From Sequoia sempervirens (lineage: Eukaryota; Streptophyta; Pinopsida; Cupressales; Cupressaceae), in NCBI GenBank assembly GCA_007258455.2, contig VDFB02358134.1, positions 209,061,394 through 209,125,393 of the forward strand: a stretch of 64,000 bases of DNA. The letters are read 5' to 3'. This document shows positions 23,961-35,926 of the stretch, one piece after another (positions within the stretch are counted from its first letter, which is position 1; the number at the start of each line of letters is the position of its first letter). A model generated the notes under the pieces. The model saw only the letters and a program-made list of their open reading frames with translations, made no database searches and was not told where the DNA came from. Both the position numbers and the translations under genes were made by a program.

Positions 23961-25587
23961 AATTCCAAGAGCTAAAGTCCCCTACAAGGGCTAAGAGAGC
24001 CAAAAAAAGGGAAGCATCAACTTCAACCCCATCCACTCAACCTCTATCTCCTCCATCTCCTCCATCTCCCTCCATCCATCCATCTCATTCCTCCCCTTCA
24101 CTCCTAACAACGCTTCCATCCTCCCTTCCACTCCAAACTGCCTTTCTACTCTCTGCCTCCCACAACCAAGGTGTTGTCCCTATCCCTACACTTCACTTCC
24201 AAGGTGCTGCCCCAATTGCTGTCCCTTTTCAGTATCAAGGTACTGTAGCATAGCAAGTACAACCTTCACCTCCCACAATGGCTTGGCTGGGTAACAACCC
24301 TTCCCCATTGTCCTTTAATTATTATCATGACATGCCAAAGAATCCAGAGGCTTTATGCACCAAGTTCCACCCATGTGATCCACAAAGGACAACAAAAGAG
24401 CACATCAAGATCTTCCAAATAGCCTTGAAGGACATGCAAATTGAACACAAAGATGTGGCTTGTAAGTTCTTCCCTTACTCATTGGGGGATGAGGCCTTCT
24501 ATTGGTACATTCATCTATTGACCGAATCCATCACTATTTGGGACCAAATGAAGAACACATTCTTTCAAAAGTTCAAAGTTTCTATTAGCACCAATGAATT
24601 CTATCAACAATTCATGTCCATTAGTAGAGAAGTCAACGGACTAGTCAACTCATTCAATGACCAATTTCACAAGAATTTTACGAAGTTGGAGCCACCCTAT
24701 GTGGTTGATGATGCCTCCACTTGATTGGTGTATTAGGTTTCCTTAGATAATCTTACATTGGCTTTGGACAAAAGGATGCATCTGCCTCCTGCCAGGTTAG
24801 TGGATGCATATGCAGAAGTAGTTACAACAAGCATGGACTTGGGGCAGCATATTGAAGGTTTGTTGCCCTCATAGGGACCAAATACTCACCCAACTCAAAT
24901 CCAAGGACTTACCCATGCTTTGGCTCATCAAACACCTATGTTGAATCAAGTTCCTCAACTACCAATAGTGCCACATCTGGGGCAATCATTGAATCAAGAC
25001 CCTTTAGTTCCTAATTACTTGCAATCTTCACAACAATAGGCCTATGCTCAATAGCCTCAAGTTCCCTCATACCTGCAAGGATCTGAGTTCCCAACTGCCC
25101 TGTAGAACCAACTTGTGACACAACTCGTATTCCTTCAAAATTCAATGCCACAATATAATAACGTTGAGAAGGATCAGATCGATGAGCTAACCGAACTAGT
25201 GAAGAAGTTTTCTACCAAAATGAAATATTTGAGAAATTAGAACCAGCTACATTCCTCTCAAAGGAGCATCCAAGTCAACCTTAATCGAGAGAACTGTGAT
25301 CTAGGTGCATCTTCTGGATAGAATTTTGAAAGAGGTCAGAATTCAGGGAAAAGCTTTGAAAGGAGACCCTCACAAAGGAAAAACAAAAATTGGAAACCAG
25401 GCTAAACAAGGAAGGTGTTCCCACACCTCTTGATCAACTAGGTGGTTCTGACAAGTCAAGAAGTGGAGTTTATTTGGTCGAGCCTTCCCTATTTAGATGG
25501 TGTCAAATCCACAAGAAAAATAGGCATTCAAAGTTGGATTGTCCAGAATTTCAAACAACCATAGAATTTTTTCAAGTAGAAGTATAG
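23961..25587 (+). pseudogene. gag of element C, decayed
   Basis: The frame is open from the LTR junction without an ATG: a Lys/Arg-rich start, then a Ser/Pro-rich segment encoded by a CTCCAT/CCATCT microsatellite (24045-24085). The gag core is at about 24278-24720 (FHPCDPQRTTKEHIK, FYWYIHLL, FFQKFKVS), followed by a Gln/Pro-rich linker with several TAG stops. After a frameshift there is a basic segment and the zinc-finger-like CQIHKKNRHSKLDC near 25500. Its spacing is C-x2-H-x4-H-x4-C, the first Cys-His variant common in this lineage instead of CCHC. It would form the particle and bind RNA; this copy has no start codon. Confidence 0.75.
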
Positions 25588-27144
25588 AATGTTGTTGATG
25601 GCTCAAGCTACAAAGAATTAATCCCCTCAGAGTCGTATGATTCCTTGGTGTCGGTAGTCAATCAAGCTCCTTTTCCATGAAGTGAAAGCAACTCACATGA
25701 GAAAGAGATCACCCCTAAGGATGAAGAAGTGAAAGAGGTAATTAACGAGAGCCCATTATCCCAGCTCTTTGATTTAGTAGATAATTGTCCTGTAGATGAG
25801 GAAGAGCATCGGGAGGATGATGTCCATATGGTCCACCAAGGAGAAACTCCCTATAACTTGAGAAATAGGCAGGCTGGTGGTCCTTTCATGACTTCTACCC
25901 CTCCTAACAACTTCAATACTCCACCTAATCCTAATGTCAGCAACAATCCCTCGTATCCCCACATGTGTACTCAATACTTTAATATAAATAGAAAGCCAAA
26001 TCAAGCTCAAAATCATCCCACTAGCTCCTCCCAAAACAAATTTTATGAAGCAAAAGTTGAACAAATGGGAGAATATGTGATAGATGAATTAAAGAGAGTT
26101 AAAGTGAGCTTGTTAGCCTTTGAATTGTTAAGAGTACTAGCTATTAGGAATGCTTTCTTTAGGTCATTAAATGGAACCTCTCCATCAAATCCAACCCATG
26201 AGGTACGTGCCAAAAAGGTTTCCTTTGACACCTCCAATAGTGAGCCCGTAATTAGGGAAATCTTGGGAAAGAAACTCGATCAACCCCCAAACCAACAAGT
26301 TGGTAAAAACCAGTCATTAGATAAGTCTCCCACCAAGGAGTCAAATCCAATCCAAGACAAGGATAAATGCAATGATAAAGAAAAAATCCAAGTGGCTTAG
26401 GCCGATGTCTGAATAGGGTTGTTTGAAGTAAAATTGGAGACCTCTCCTTTCCTAATGATGATTCAAATATTTGGCAAGAACCTACACAATTGCCTATTAG
26501 ACTTGGGAGCTTCGGCTAATGTCATGCCCTTTGTAGTATGTCAGGTTTTGGGGATAACTCCAACTCCCTCTTGATGGAAAGTGACTCAGTTGGACAAGAC
26601 AAAAGTGAACATAGTTGGAGAAATGAATAGGATACACATGTAGATTGTTGCTGACCCAAGGGTGCAATAGGTGATTGACATCCAAGTTGTTGATATTCTC
26701 GACACCTATGGTATTATATTAGGAAGGGATTTCACTTGGGATTTGAATGGTTATGTTGTGATAAACTATTCCCACCTGTGGCTGCCATGGAAGGGGAAGT
26801 TGAACCAAATTTGCATTGAGAGAGAACCTCAAATGTTCATGATCACCGAGTATAACAACACAAACAAGGTGCTATTCATAGAAATAGAGTTGTGGAATTA
26901 TTTTCCCATGGCCTATTAGGGTGAAAAAGAGTTCCAAGAAGAAGAAGTGACCAAAGAGGTCCTTGTGTTGTGCAGTGCCCCCACCAACTTGACCCACACC
27001 CCTGATAGCATAGAAGTGCTGATTAAGTCAAAAGATGAAGAATCCTATGAAGAAGATAATATTGGGTTGCTGGATGGATTCCAAGAGTTTATACAAAAAT
27101 GTGTTTGTGATCAACTTAGTCTAGGAGCAAAAATGGACTTTTAG
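25588..27144 (+). pseudogene. Protease region of element C, decayed
   Basis: After an Asn/Pro-rich linker (25729-26400) with TPYNLRNR, an aspartic protease follows: CLLDLGASANVMPF near 26490-26530 (normally D-S/T-G-A) and DILDTYGIILGRDF near 26690-26730, the second protease hallmark. The Asp is kept but the residue after it is Leu. Stops at 26398 and in 26570-26670, then again at 26917 and 27142. The stretch to 27144 is the acidic connector towards the extra RNase H. Confidence 0.7.
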
Positions 27145-27380
27145 GAGCTATTATTACCAAGCTAGTGTGGGGTACACAATGCTACTCATTCCGAATTTAA
27201 ATGTTGTTTATGTCAAACAACAGTAGAGCATATCACAAGGCAGGTCATTCCAAAAGAAGTAGGAGGTCAACAAGATCAATGCTAGGACACATATACACAA
27301 CCAAATAAGGAAACTGAAGTAGATGCACAATCAACAAAGGAAGCATGCTCAACCAACTCCAAAGCCAAAGGTTCTTCTAA

Positions 27381-27780
27381 GTTTTGGATGTTACGTTTCA
27401 ATGGATCCAAGTCCAAGAAAGGAGCAAGAGCTGGCTTTGAGCTCATCAGTCCCATAGGTAAGATGTATTTTTCCACCCATAGACTCTAATTTTATTGTAC
27501 CAATAATGTAGTAGAATACAAAGCATTGGTTCATGAGATTTTTATGGAACTAAGAAAGAAAGTTTAAATGTTGCAACTCTTTGGTGATTTTGAGTTGATT
27601 GTGAACCAAGTTAGGAAACTATACTCCTGACATGATAGAAGGTTAGCAAACTATAGACATAGGGTACAGTATCTTATAGAACGGTTGGATGCATTCAACA
27701 TTTAGCTAATCCCTTGAAGTAGGAATCAGACCGCTGATGCCTTGGCTCAAGCAGCCAACACCCTTCAGCCTTTTTCCTTA
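27381..27780 (+). pseudogene. Extra RNase H upstream of RT (element C)
   Basis: Features of the plant or archaeal-type RNase H (aRNH) carried by Tat elements: RFNGSKSKKGARAGFELIS (the first catalytic Asp of the usual DGS is Asn here), NNVVEYKALV (Glu kept), LFGDFELIV (Asp kept) and SRNQTADALAQAA (last Asp kept). Three stops are in the domain. It lies between protease and RT, whereas aRNH in Tat elements is usually described after RT-RNase H. A second, Gypsy-type RNase H is present downstream of RT, so this is an additional domain. Confidence 0.7.
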
Positions 27781-28240
27781 ACTAGATTAAATAAATTCAT
27801 CGTAGAGGTCACCTCTACCCTGTTAGTACCTGAAAATGTAATCAAATTTCAAGTTTTCAATGATGATAAACACATCCTAGATTTCATTACAAGTTCTGAT
27901 GTGTTTGCCACTCAAATCATTGACAAAGTAGAGCCTGAGGAGGTTGAACTTGATATAGAAGGGATTATCAACCTAAAAACTAACACCATACCACAAGGTA
28001 TGGTTCAGCTGGAAAGAATATTTGGTTTGGATTAGATAAGGGATCAGGATCAATAGAATAAGAAGGAGCCATAGACAATCATGTGATGCTCACAACATGG
28101 GTATGGCTGAAGAGGTTAATTTTTTTTAATAGGCAAGGTGTGTACACCTGACGAAAGATAGGGTATCATTGATGCCCTGCGCACCTACCATAATGTAATT
28201 TGTTGGGGATATGAAGACCTGAAAAACATATGATACTTCA
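27781..28240 (+). pseudogene. Connector between the extra RNase H and RT
   Basis: It encodes the conserved pol linker, with EPEEVELDIEGIINLK and ALRTYHNVICWGYEDLK, the latter corresponding to the VFAWSYEDL-type segment that precedes RT in this lineage. Several stops and a frame change occur around 28030-28200. Confidence 0.6.
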
Positions 28241-29560
28241 ATTGTCACTCACACCATTCCCCTCAAGCCAGATGTGAGACCCTAGCAACGTTAACGCCCA
28301 ATCAATGCATTATTGGAGCCAATTATCTTCAAAGAAGTTAAGAAGCTATTGTCCACCCAAATTATATTTCATGTCAAACACTCCATGTTGGTGGAAAATT
28401 TGGTCCCAGTTAGACATAAAAAATGGGGATATCAGATTGTGTGTGGACTTCCAAAACTTAAACAAAACATCAAAAAGGACAATTATCTGGCACCCTCATT
28501 GGATGAAGTATTGAAAATAGTCAATGGATCCCAGATGATATCATTTTTGGATGGATACTCTGAGTATAAGAAGGTTATGGTGCAGTATGAAGATAGGCAT
28601 AAAACAACATTCATCACGAAGTGGGAAATGTTTGCATATAGAAAGATGTCATTTGGATTAATCAACACTAATGCTACTTTTTAGCGTACAATGGACATAA
28701 CCTTCTAAAACCTCATTGGAAAGTGCATCATCATATACATGGATGATCTCACCATGTTCTCAAAGAAAAGAGGAGACCATGTCTCCAATTTGTGCAAGGT
28801 TTTTCAAAAAGGCACAGTTTGACATTTTATTGAACTCGAAGAAATGCATCTTCGAAGTAACTAAAGGAAAGATGTTAGAACATGTGATTTCAGAGAAAGG
28901 AATCTTAATTGACCTAGAATGCATCCAGACTATCTTAAAGATTTAGCTCCCAGGAAACAAGAAAGAAATGAAGTCTTTCTTTGGAAAAATAAACTTCGTT
29001 AGAAAGTTCATCACAGGCTTCGCTGAGATAGTCAAGCAATTAAATGCCATGCTTAAGTAGGATGCTAAGGTAGAATGGACACCAAAATCCAAACAGGCTT
29101 TTGAAGAAATCAAGAGAGCTATTGTTAATGCCCTAGTATTGGTTAGTCTAGATTACCTGAAGCCATTCTACATCTATTCCTTTGCTTCAAATCACTCCTA
29201 CACCATCATGTTAACACAAAAGGATGATGAAGGAAATGAACACCCTATTGCATTTATGAGCACTCCTTTGAAGGATACAAAATTACTGTACCACAATTTT
29301 GAAAAGTAGGCATATGCCTTGGTCAGGGGAGTTAAAAAATTTAGACATTATATCTTGAGGAACAAGGTGTTCGCAATTGTCCTGGATCCGACAGTTAAGA
29401 CTCTGTTGATGCAAAATGAGCTAGAAGAAAGAAGAGAAAAATGGGTTACACTGCTACAAGAATATGACATGGAGATTAAGCCCATGAAACTGGTCCATGG
29501 AAAATCCCTCACTCGCACCATAGCCGAAATTAGACTCGAGATTATGGTGCAAAAATATTA
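28241..29560 (+). pseudogene. Reverse transcriptase and RNase H of element C, decayed
   Basis: RT starts near HTIPLKP-like sequence at about 28240. MISFLDGYSEYKKVMV near 28535 corresponds to the SMLDGFSGYNQV motif, KMSFGLINTNATF to the PFGL motif, and YMDDLTMFS (28737-28763) is the catalytic YxDD box. The connection domain (SFFGKINFVRKFI) and Gypsy RNase H (YIYSFASNHSYTIMLTQ, near 29170) follow. Frame changes at about 28300-28320 and 28690, with stops at places where the family has Gln, for example before RTMD near 28682. RT would copy the RNA into DNA; this copy cannot be translated. Confidence 0.8.
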
Positions 29561-30577
29561 GTTTGAGGATGTTTCCCCAGGAGAATGGTGTGATGACATT
29601 GTCTATTATTTTCTAAACAACAAGTGTCCATCATGGTTGCAAGGAGTACATAAATGGGCCTTGAGATTGAAAAGCAACAACTACATGCTACAAGGATCCA
29701 TATTGTACAAGAGAAATCACAAAGTAATATATCTTAGGTGCCTTGGAAAGGAAGAAGTGGCTCGAGTGTTGAAGGAGTTTCATGATAAGTTTAGCACTGG
29801 CCATGGGTCTAGCGCATCAACCACCCATTCGATCTTGCAAGCAGGTTACTATTGGTCAACTTTGTTCAAAGATGCACACAACCACACTAGATCCTATCAT
29901 GTCTATTAGATTGTTGCCACCCAGGAAAGAAATGATGTTGTCCCTCTCTAGCTAGTTGTTGAGGTAAGGCCTTTTGCTCAATGGGGACTCAACTTCATTG
30001 GGCCAGTAAGCCCACCATTCTCTATAGGCCACAGGTATGTTTTGATTGCTACTTATTACTACACTAGATGGACTGAAGAGATAGCATGTAGGAAATGCAC
30101 AACTGAAGTAGTTACTAATTTTCTAGAAAGTTTCATTTTGAATCACTTTGGTTGTCCATTTTCTCTCGTTTGTGATAATGGTGTTGCCTTTGCATCCCTT
30201 AAGTTTTCTAGTTGGGCCTTTGATTATGGGATTGCACACAAATTTTCATCTAACTATTATCCCCAGGGGAATGGCCTAGCTGAATGCACAAACAAAAATT
30301 TGTTGACTGTCATCCGAAAGCTGCTTTACTAGAATTTGAAATATTGGAAAACCCAACTGCATTTTTCCCTATGGGAAGATCACATGTGTCATAAAGCTAC
30401 CCTAGGAAATTCCCTGTTTTGTCTCATCTATGGCATGGAGCCTATTTCCCTAGTCCACCTAAAGATCCCTATGCTTCAATTATTTAAAACATATCATTAG
30501 GAAGGAGAATGACAAGAGGCTCGCCTCACAGAGTTATTGCATTTAGAAGAAGTCCACAACCAAGCAATAGAAAATTT
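29561..30577 (+). pseudogene. Integrase of element C, N-terminal and core part
   Basis: The zinc-binding part keeps His in FHDKFSTGH, but the Cys pair is lost (RSYHVY). The core shows WGLNFIGPV, ATYYYTRWTEE (the usual TDYFTKW: first catalytic Asp changed to Tyr), VCDNGVAF (second Asp kept) and QGNGLAECTNK (Glu kept). The gene is cut at 30577 by the Copia element and resumes at 37238. Confidence 0.75.
30573..30577. other. Target-site duplication (left) of Copia element D
   Basis: AATTT precedes the 5' LTR, and the identical AATTT at 37238-37242 follows the 3' LTR. A perfect 5-bp duplication. Confidence 0.9.
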
Positions 30578-30924
30578 TGTTGGGAATAGGATTCCATTTA
30601 ATTGCAATCCTAAACATATTTCATGTATCTCCTAAGTCCTTGAAAAGTGTTCCCCAACACTAGGATTAGAAAGAGATTAAATTCAAATGAAATGCACATG
30701 TAAATTGACATTTGTAATTATTCTTAAATGATAGGAACATGTGGGGATGCCCAAGTTGAGCTCCTACAAAATAGGAGCACATGGGACACTCACATGGAAG
30801 GTGGGACTTACCTTGTTTCATTTAACTATTTGGAGAATTGATAAATCTTATGTAATGCATGTATTGTTCCTACAAAATAGGGATTGATAATGACAATGTG
30901 TGTGGAGTGGTACTATCAGTTCAG

Positions 30925-31000
30925 TTTGAGTTGAGTTGAGTTGAGTTTAGTTTCAGTTCAGTTCAACTTAGTTTAGTTTAGTTTAGTTTAGTTCAGTTAT
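30925..31000. repeat. Degenerate GTTTA/GTTCA/GTTGA pentanucleotide run
   Basis: About 14 tandem 5-mers in the Copia 5' LTR; the 3' LTR has a diverged version at about 36260-36350. The lengths differ between the LTRs, as expected of a microsatellite. Confidence 0.8.
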
Positions 31001-31288
31001 GGTTTAGCTATCTTTAGTTGCATGTAGTTAGTTTGATTTGTATGTAGTTGAATTTAGTTGAATTGAGATGCATGACTAATGACTTCAGTTGCATGATAGA
31101 TAATAGGTTGTTACTTTCAATTAACATGGGGTGATCAATCATGCATGAAGTTTACATGAATGGTGGAGAGATATGTTTTAGTTAAAAAGATTGACTTTGA
31201 CCCTCCTTGGATGCCCAAGTTGGAATCTTGGAGTTAACACCTTTGCATGAGAAGATATTTACAAGGCTAAGTTAAGTGGGGCCCATTC

Positions 31289-31495
31289 TTGAGTGCCAAC
31301 TTTGAGAAGAAGCTTGCAAGATATATTCGTAATCATCAATCAATTAAGACTTTAGTTTGGGATGCCCAAATTGATGAAGGGCTTGGTTTGACATTGTTTT
31401 TCATGGAGAAACTCTACTTGCACCATTATGGCATAGATATTTGTGAGGATCTTTATCCTCTTGTAATTTTCAACTCTTTGGAGTTTACAAGGTAG
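31289..31495 (+). other. Open frame inside the Copia 5' LTR
   Basis: A 68-codon frame ending in NSLEFTR. The 3' LTR keeps a longer version (36558-36848, 96 codons) in the same frame, with about ten differences over the shared part. It may be chance, because LTRs are identical at insertion. No domain recognised. Confidence 0.3.
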
Positions 31496-31885
31496 ATATT
31501 TGTCTATTAATTGCAGCAGGTTGAAGAGAGTTTTATTAGAGTTTATTGCAGGTTGTGAAGAAGAATTGTTGAAGGAAAAAGAAGCATCTCAATCAAGGAT
31601 TGATATAGTGTTATTGTAATCTTGTTCTAAGGTTAAATAATACAAGAACTATTGATTTTGGTGGTGGAGTTTTTCCTTGAAAGGGTTTCTCCATGTATAT
31701 GTTGTGTCACTTCTATCTTCTTGTCTCATTCTTCTACAATCTTTTGTCTACTTCTACAATCGGTAAAATTGAATTAATTTGATTAATCACCTACAAAGAA
31801 ATTGTGAAAAAGAATACTTAAATTAATCTATAGTCTCATATGATTACAAGTTAAAAGCTACAAAATTTACCTTCAATTTTCAACA

Positions 31886-31903
31886 TTTGGTAGCATAACT
31901 AAC
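31886..31903 (+). other. Primer-binding-like site of Copia element D
   Basis: TTTGGTAGCATAACTAAC follows the 5' LTR. It resembles the TGGTATCAGAGC site for initiator tRNA-Met used by most plant Copia elements, with several changes. Confidence 0.5.
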
Positions 31904-32011
31904 AGTTGGTTAGAGTTTGGGATGCCTTTCTCTTAAAATTTTGAAAGTTTTTTGGTTGTATTGGGAGCTTTTAATTGTGTTATTGCAGATTTGTAAAAGA
32001 AGTGTATTACA

Positions 32012-32840
32012 ATGAATTCTAATTCTCATTTAGCTATTGAAAGATTTAATGGATCTAGTTATGTGATGTGGAAATTAAAAATGGAGGATCTCCTTGAAGA
32101 GAGAGATCGATGGTTAACTGTTTCTCATGATAAGAAGCCATCTCAAACGATGTTTGATGAATATTGGGCTAAGCTTGATAAGAAGGGAAGAGGGACCATA
32201 AGATTATATCTTGCTGATGTTGTTCTCTTGAATGTTTCAGATGAAAGTACTGCATGCAAATTGTGAAAGAGGATAGGTGATATTTATCAAACTAAAAGTC
32301 TTACTAATAAGTTTTATATGAAAAGACAATTGTATTCTTTAAAGATGAAGGATGGTGATTCTGTTGCACATCATTTAAATTATTTAAATTTGATTCTAAG
32401 TTAGTTAGCATCTATATATGTAAAGCTATAAGATGAAGATAAATTCATTTTGTTATTTTTTTCTTTACCAGAATCTTGGGAAAATCTAATTGTTGCTATT
32501 AGTGGTAGTGGTGCAGATCCTAAGATGGAAAATATAATTCTTACTCTCCTATCAGAGAATATGTGGAGGAAGTCTAAAATGGGAACCCAACATGCCTTGT
32601 TTGTAAGAGATAGGCCTGAGGAAAAGGAATCTAAGGAAGAGAAGAAAGGAAAGGGTAAGTCTAAAGGACAGTCTAAAACCCCTAGTAAGAGTAAGGTAAA
32701 GTGTTGGAATTGTGGGAAACCTAGACATGTAAAGAAGGATTGTAAGAACAATAAAAAGAGTTTTGATGCTTCTATAGAGAAATCCTTGGATGATGGTAAT
32801 TATGCATTGACCATTACAACTAATATCAATTTAGTGATAA
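32012..32840 (+). pseudogene. gag of Copia element D
   Basis: It starts at ATG 32012. FNGSSYVMWKLKMEDLL near the N-terminus is the typical Copia gag opening. The middle has stops near 32264 and 32400-32430. The C-terminus has a Lys-rich segment and a perfect CCHC zinc knuckle, CWNCGKPRHVKKDC (about 32701-32742). The protease follows in another frame. Confidence 0.85.
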
Positions 32841-34300
32841 CTCTTGGCTTATTGATTCAGGTTGCTCCTATCATATGAATCCTAACAAGGAGTGGTTCAC
32901 TAAGTATACTGCATATGATGGAGGAAATGTCTTCTTTGGAGATAATAGCACAACAAAGATTGTGGGAAAAGGAGAGGTAAAGTTGTGTTTCAGTGATGGT
33001 AGGGTTAATACCCTTAATGATGTTTTACATATTCTAGGACTTGCTAGAAATTTACTTTTTGTATCTAAGTTCAATGATTCTAGAATGCATGTGACATTTG
33101 ATAAAAGTGGTTGTAGATTAGTGAAAGGGAACATGGTGGTTGCTAAAGGATCTCAGAAAGGGACTTTGTTTAAGCTTGATACCTCCAATTTGAATAAATT
33201 GGCCAATGTAATTGAAGCTAAAAATACATGTGTTGTGGCACCATAGATTGGGCCACATTGGTGAAAAAGGTCTTAGGACCATTCTTATTAAGAAATTGGT
33301 TGATGGTATTCTTGATTATAAAATTGGAAAAAATGATTTTTCTAAGCATTGTGTGTTTGGAAATCAATCTATATCTTCATTTCCTAATAGAACAAATAAA
33401 GCTAAAAGATTATTAGAGATTATTCATTTAGATGTTATCGGTCCTATGGATATTCTCTATTGGAAAATCTAGATATTATGTTGCATTTATTGATGATGTC
33501 TCAAGATATACTTGGATCTATTTTATGCATAACAAATATGATGTGTTTAAGAAGTTTAAGGAATTTAAGGCTTTGGTTGAGAAATAGTCAGATCATAAGA
33601 TTAAAGTGTTGAGATCAGATAATGGTGGTGAATATTGTTCTAAGGAATTTGATGATTATTGTTAACATGTAGGAATTGTGAGACATAAAACTACTCCATA
33701 TACACCTCAACAAAATGGAGTAGCAGAAAGGATGAACCGAACCTTAATGGAAAGAACTAGGAGTATGTTAAGTAGTGCTAAGCTAGATCCGTGCCTTTGG
33801 GATGAGACTGTAAGTACTTGTTATTTAATCAATAGATCCCCTAGTTCATCTATTAATGATAAAACCCCTTATGAAATGAGGTTAGGTAGGAAACCTAGTG
33901 TTACACATTTAAGGATCTTTGTTTGTGAGGCTTTTGTTCATGTTCCTAAAGAAAAGTGATCTAAGTTGGATCCAAAAGCACAAAAATGCATATTCATAGG
34001 TTATGGTGAAAATGTAAAAGGTTACAAGCTTTGAAATCCTTTTTACTAAAAAAATTCTTTATCTAGAGATGTTATTTTTAGGGAATTTAGAGCTTATTCA
34101 AGAGAAGAAAAACCAAAGGGGAGGGATACTTCTCGAACAGTGCATTTTGAGACAAAAATTGAGAAGCAAGAAGACGTACATGTTGAAGAACAATTGGATG
34201 GATTGCAAGAAGAGAGTTCACAAAGTTATTTTGGGATAGATGCTCATGATGAGCATATTGAGGAACAAGAAGAAACCCCTTTGTGAAGATCCACAAGACA
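32832..34300 (+). pseudogene. Protease and integrase of Copia element D
   Basis: Protease: WLIDSGCSYHM near 32845-32877, with the DSG active site intact. Then the GAG-pre-integrase zinc segment HHRLGHIGEKGL near 33237, with HCVFGN where H-C-x2-C is expected (second Cys lost). Integrase core: [14 protein letters not shown] (first Asp), RSDNGGEY (second Asp), TPQQNGVAERMNRT (Glu), so all three catalytic residues are present. Stops and shifts lie at 33243, 33470, 33587, 33662 and 33958, and the frame changes between the domains. Beyond 33958 the connector to RT is acidic and decayed. Confidence 0.85.
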
Positions 34301-35140
34301 ATGAAATCCTGTTGATAGATGAGAACAAGCTTTGGTCACAAGCTATGCATGAGGAAATGGAATGCTTGGATACTTGTGACACGTGAGATTCCTAGAGTTT
34401 TCCCAAAGGAAGAAAGGCCATTGGTTGTAAATGGATCTTTAAAAAGAAAATTGGTGTAGATGGTAATCTCGAAAGGTACAAGGCTAGATTATTAGCCAAG
34501 GGCTACTCCAGAGAGAGGGAGTTGACTTTAATGAAATATTCTCTCTTGTTGCTAAATTAACTTCTATTATATATTTTTATCTATTGTTTCCGCACTTATG
34601 ATTTTGCGATAGAACAAATGGATGTGAAAAATGTTTTTTTGCATGGGAATCTTGATGAGGAGATTTATATGAAGCAACTTGATGGTTTTGTTGTAAAAGG
34701 AAAATAAGAATTGGTTTGTAGGTTAAAGAGATATTTATATGGATTGAAATAGTCACCAAGAATGTGGTACTAGAGGTTTGATGCTTTAGCATTGAAAATT
34801 GGTTATGTTAGGAGTGAGGAAGGTCATTGTGTTTACATAAAATGTATTGATTATCAGATTTTAATTATTATCTTGTATGTAGATGACATGTTGTTTATTG
34901 GTAATAGCAAGATAATGATCGCATAATTGAAAACACAACTCTCTAGCACATTTGAGATGAAAGATCTAGGGGCTACAAAATATATCCTTGGTATGGAGAT
35001 CAACAAAGATAGAGGTAACAAAAAGCTTTGCTTAAGTCAAATAAACTATGTTGATACTATTCGAAATGATTTAACATGCATGATAGTAAACCAATTAATA
35101 TTCCTTTACCAGTTGGCACGAAGTTAAGTTTAGACATGGG
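34301..35140 (+). pseudogene. Reverse transcriptase of Copia element D
   Basis: MDVKNVFLHGNLDEEIYM near 34620-34672 and RYLYGLKQSPRMWY near 34728-34770 (with a stop) are Copia RT motifs. YVDDMLFIGNS near 34879-34910 is the catalytic box. MKDLGATKYILGMEI near 34960 follows. It is very broken, with many stops and shifts. Confidence 0.85.
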
Positions 35141-35868
35141 TCCTAAATCTGATTTTGATCATGAGGAAATGTTTAAAATTCCATATGCTAGTGCATTGTA
35201 GTTTGATGTATGTAATGGTTTGTGGTTTTAAGACTAGATATAGTCCAAGTAATGGAGTTTTGAGTAGGTTTTATGTCTAAACCCCGTAAAGAAAAATTGG
35301 ACTTATGTTAAGAGGGTGTTAAGATATTTACTTAGGTAACTCGGGATTACTCATTTGCTAATCATAGTGCTAATGATATTGATATTGGCGTATAGAAAAT
35401 CGTGCCATACAAGTGCTTGATTCAAATTGGGGCAAAGAGACCCGCATAGTTCAAGGCCCATTAAGCATGCTTGATGGATTGGAAGCTATGGTTAGTTGGA
35501 TGAGTAAGGGGCAACCCACGGTTGCTTTGTCCACCATGGAAGCAAAGTACATGGCTGCTACCCATGCCTCCAAAGAGGTAGTTTGGGTACAGAGGCTTGG
35601 GAAAGGTATTGGTTTTAATTGCAAGCAAAGTAGACTTGAATGTGATAGTTAGAGTGCTATTTATTTAGACAAAAATCCTATGTATCATGGTCATACTAAG
35701 TATGTTCATGTTCAGTATCACTTTGTGCGAGAAATGATTGAGACTGGGAAGGTATTGATTAAGAAATTTGACACTCTAATCAATGCTCCAGATTATCTTA
35801 CGAAACTAGTTCCTACAGATAAGTTCTCTTGGTGTAGGAAGGCCATTGGCCTTGAGTGCTATACTTGA
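35141..35868 (+). pseudogene. RNase H of Copia element D
   Basis: VSWMSKGQPTVALSTMEAKY (about 35490-35550) is the conserved Copia RNase H core with its Glu. TKYVHVQYHFVREMI (about 35698-35742) is the C-terminal motif. A TAG lies at 35650. The frame ends at 35868, 58 bases before the 3' LTR. Confidence 0.85.
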
Positions 35869-35926
35869 TTTATAATAATGATTCCTTGTTTAGAATAATT
35901 ACAATGTATAATGTCAAGTGGAAGAA

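Larger units (their letters stand above)
30578..31885 (+). repeat. 5' LTR of Copia element D
   Basis: It starts TGTTGGGAATAGGATTCC and ends ATTTTCAACA. It includes a pentanucleotide run (GTTTA/GTTCA) around 30925-31000 and a 68-codon frame at 31289-31495. Confidence 0.92.

Noticed and set aside
24045..24085. CTCCAT/CCATCT run as a regulatory element
   Set aside because: It is a coding microsatellite giving the Ser/Pro-rich start of the element C gag.
30925..31000. GTTTA run as telomere-type repeat
   Set aside because: Plant telomeres are TTTAGGG; this is a degenerate pentamer inside a Copia LTR and varies between its two LTRs.
32401..32751. 116-codon minus-strand frame
   Set aside because: It is antisense to the Copia gag with its zinc knuckle; a shadow.
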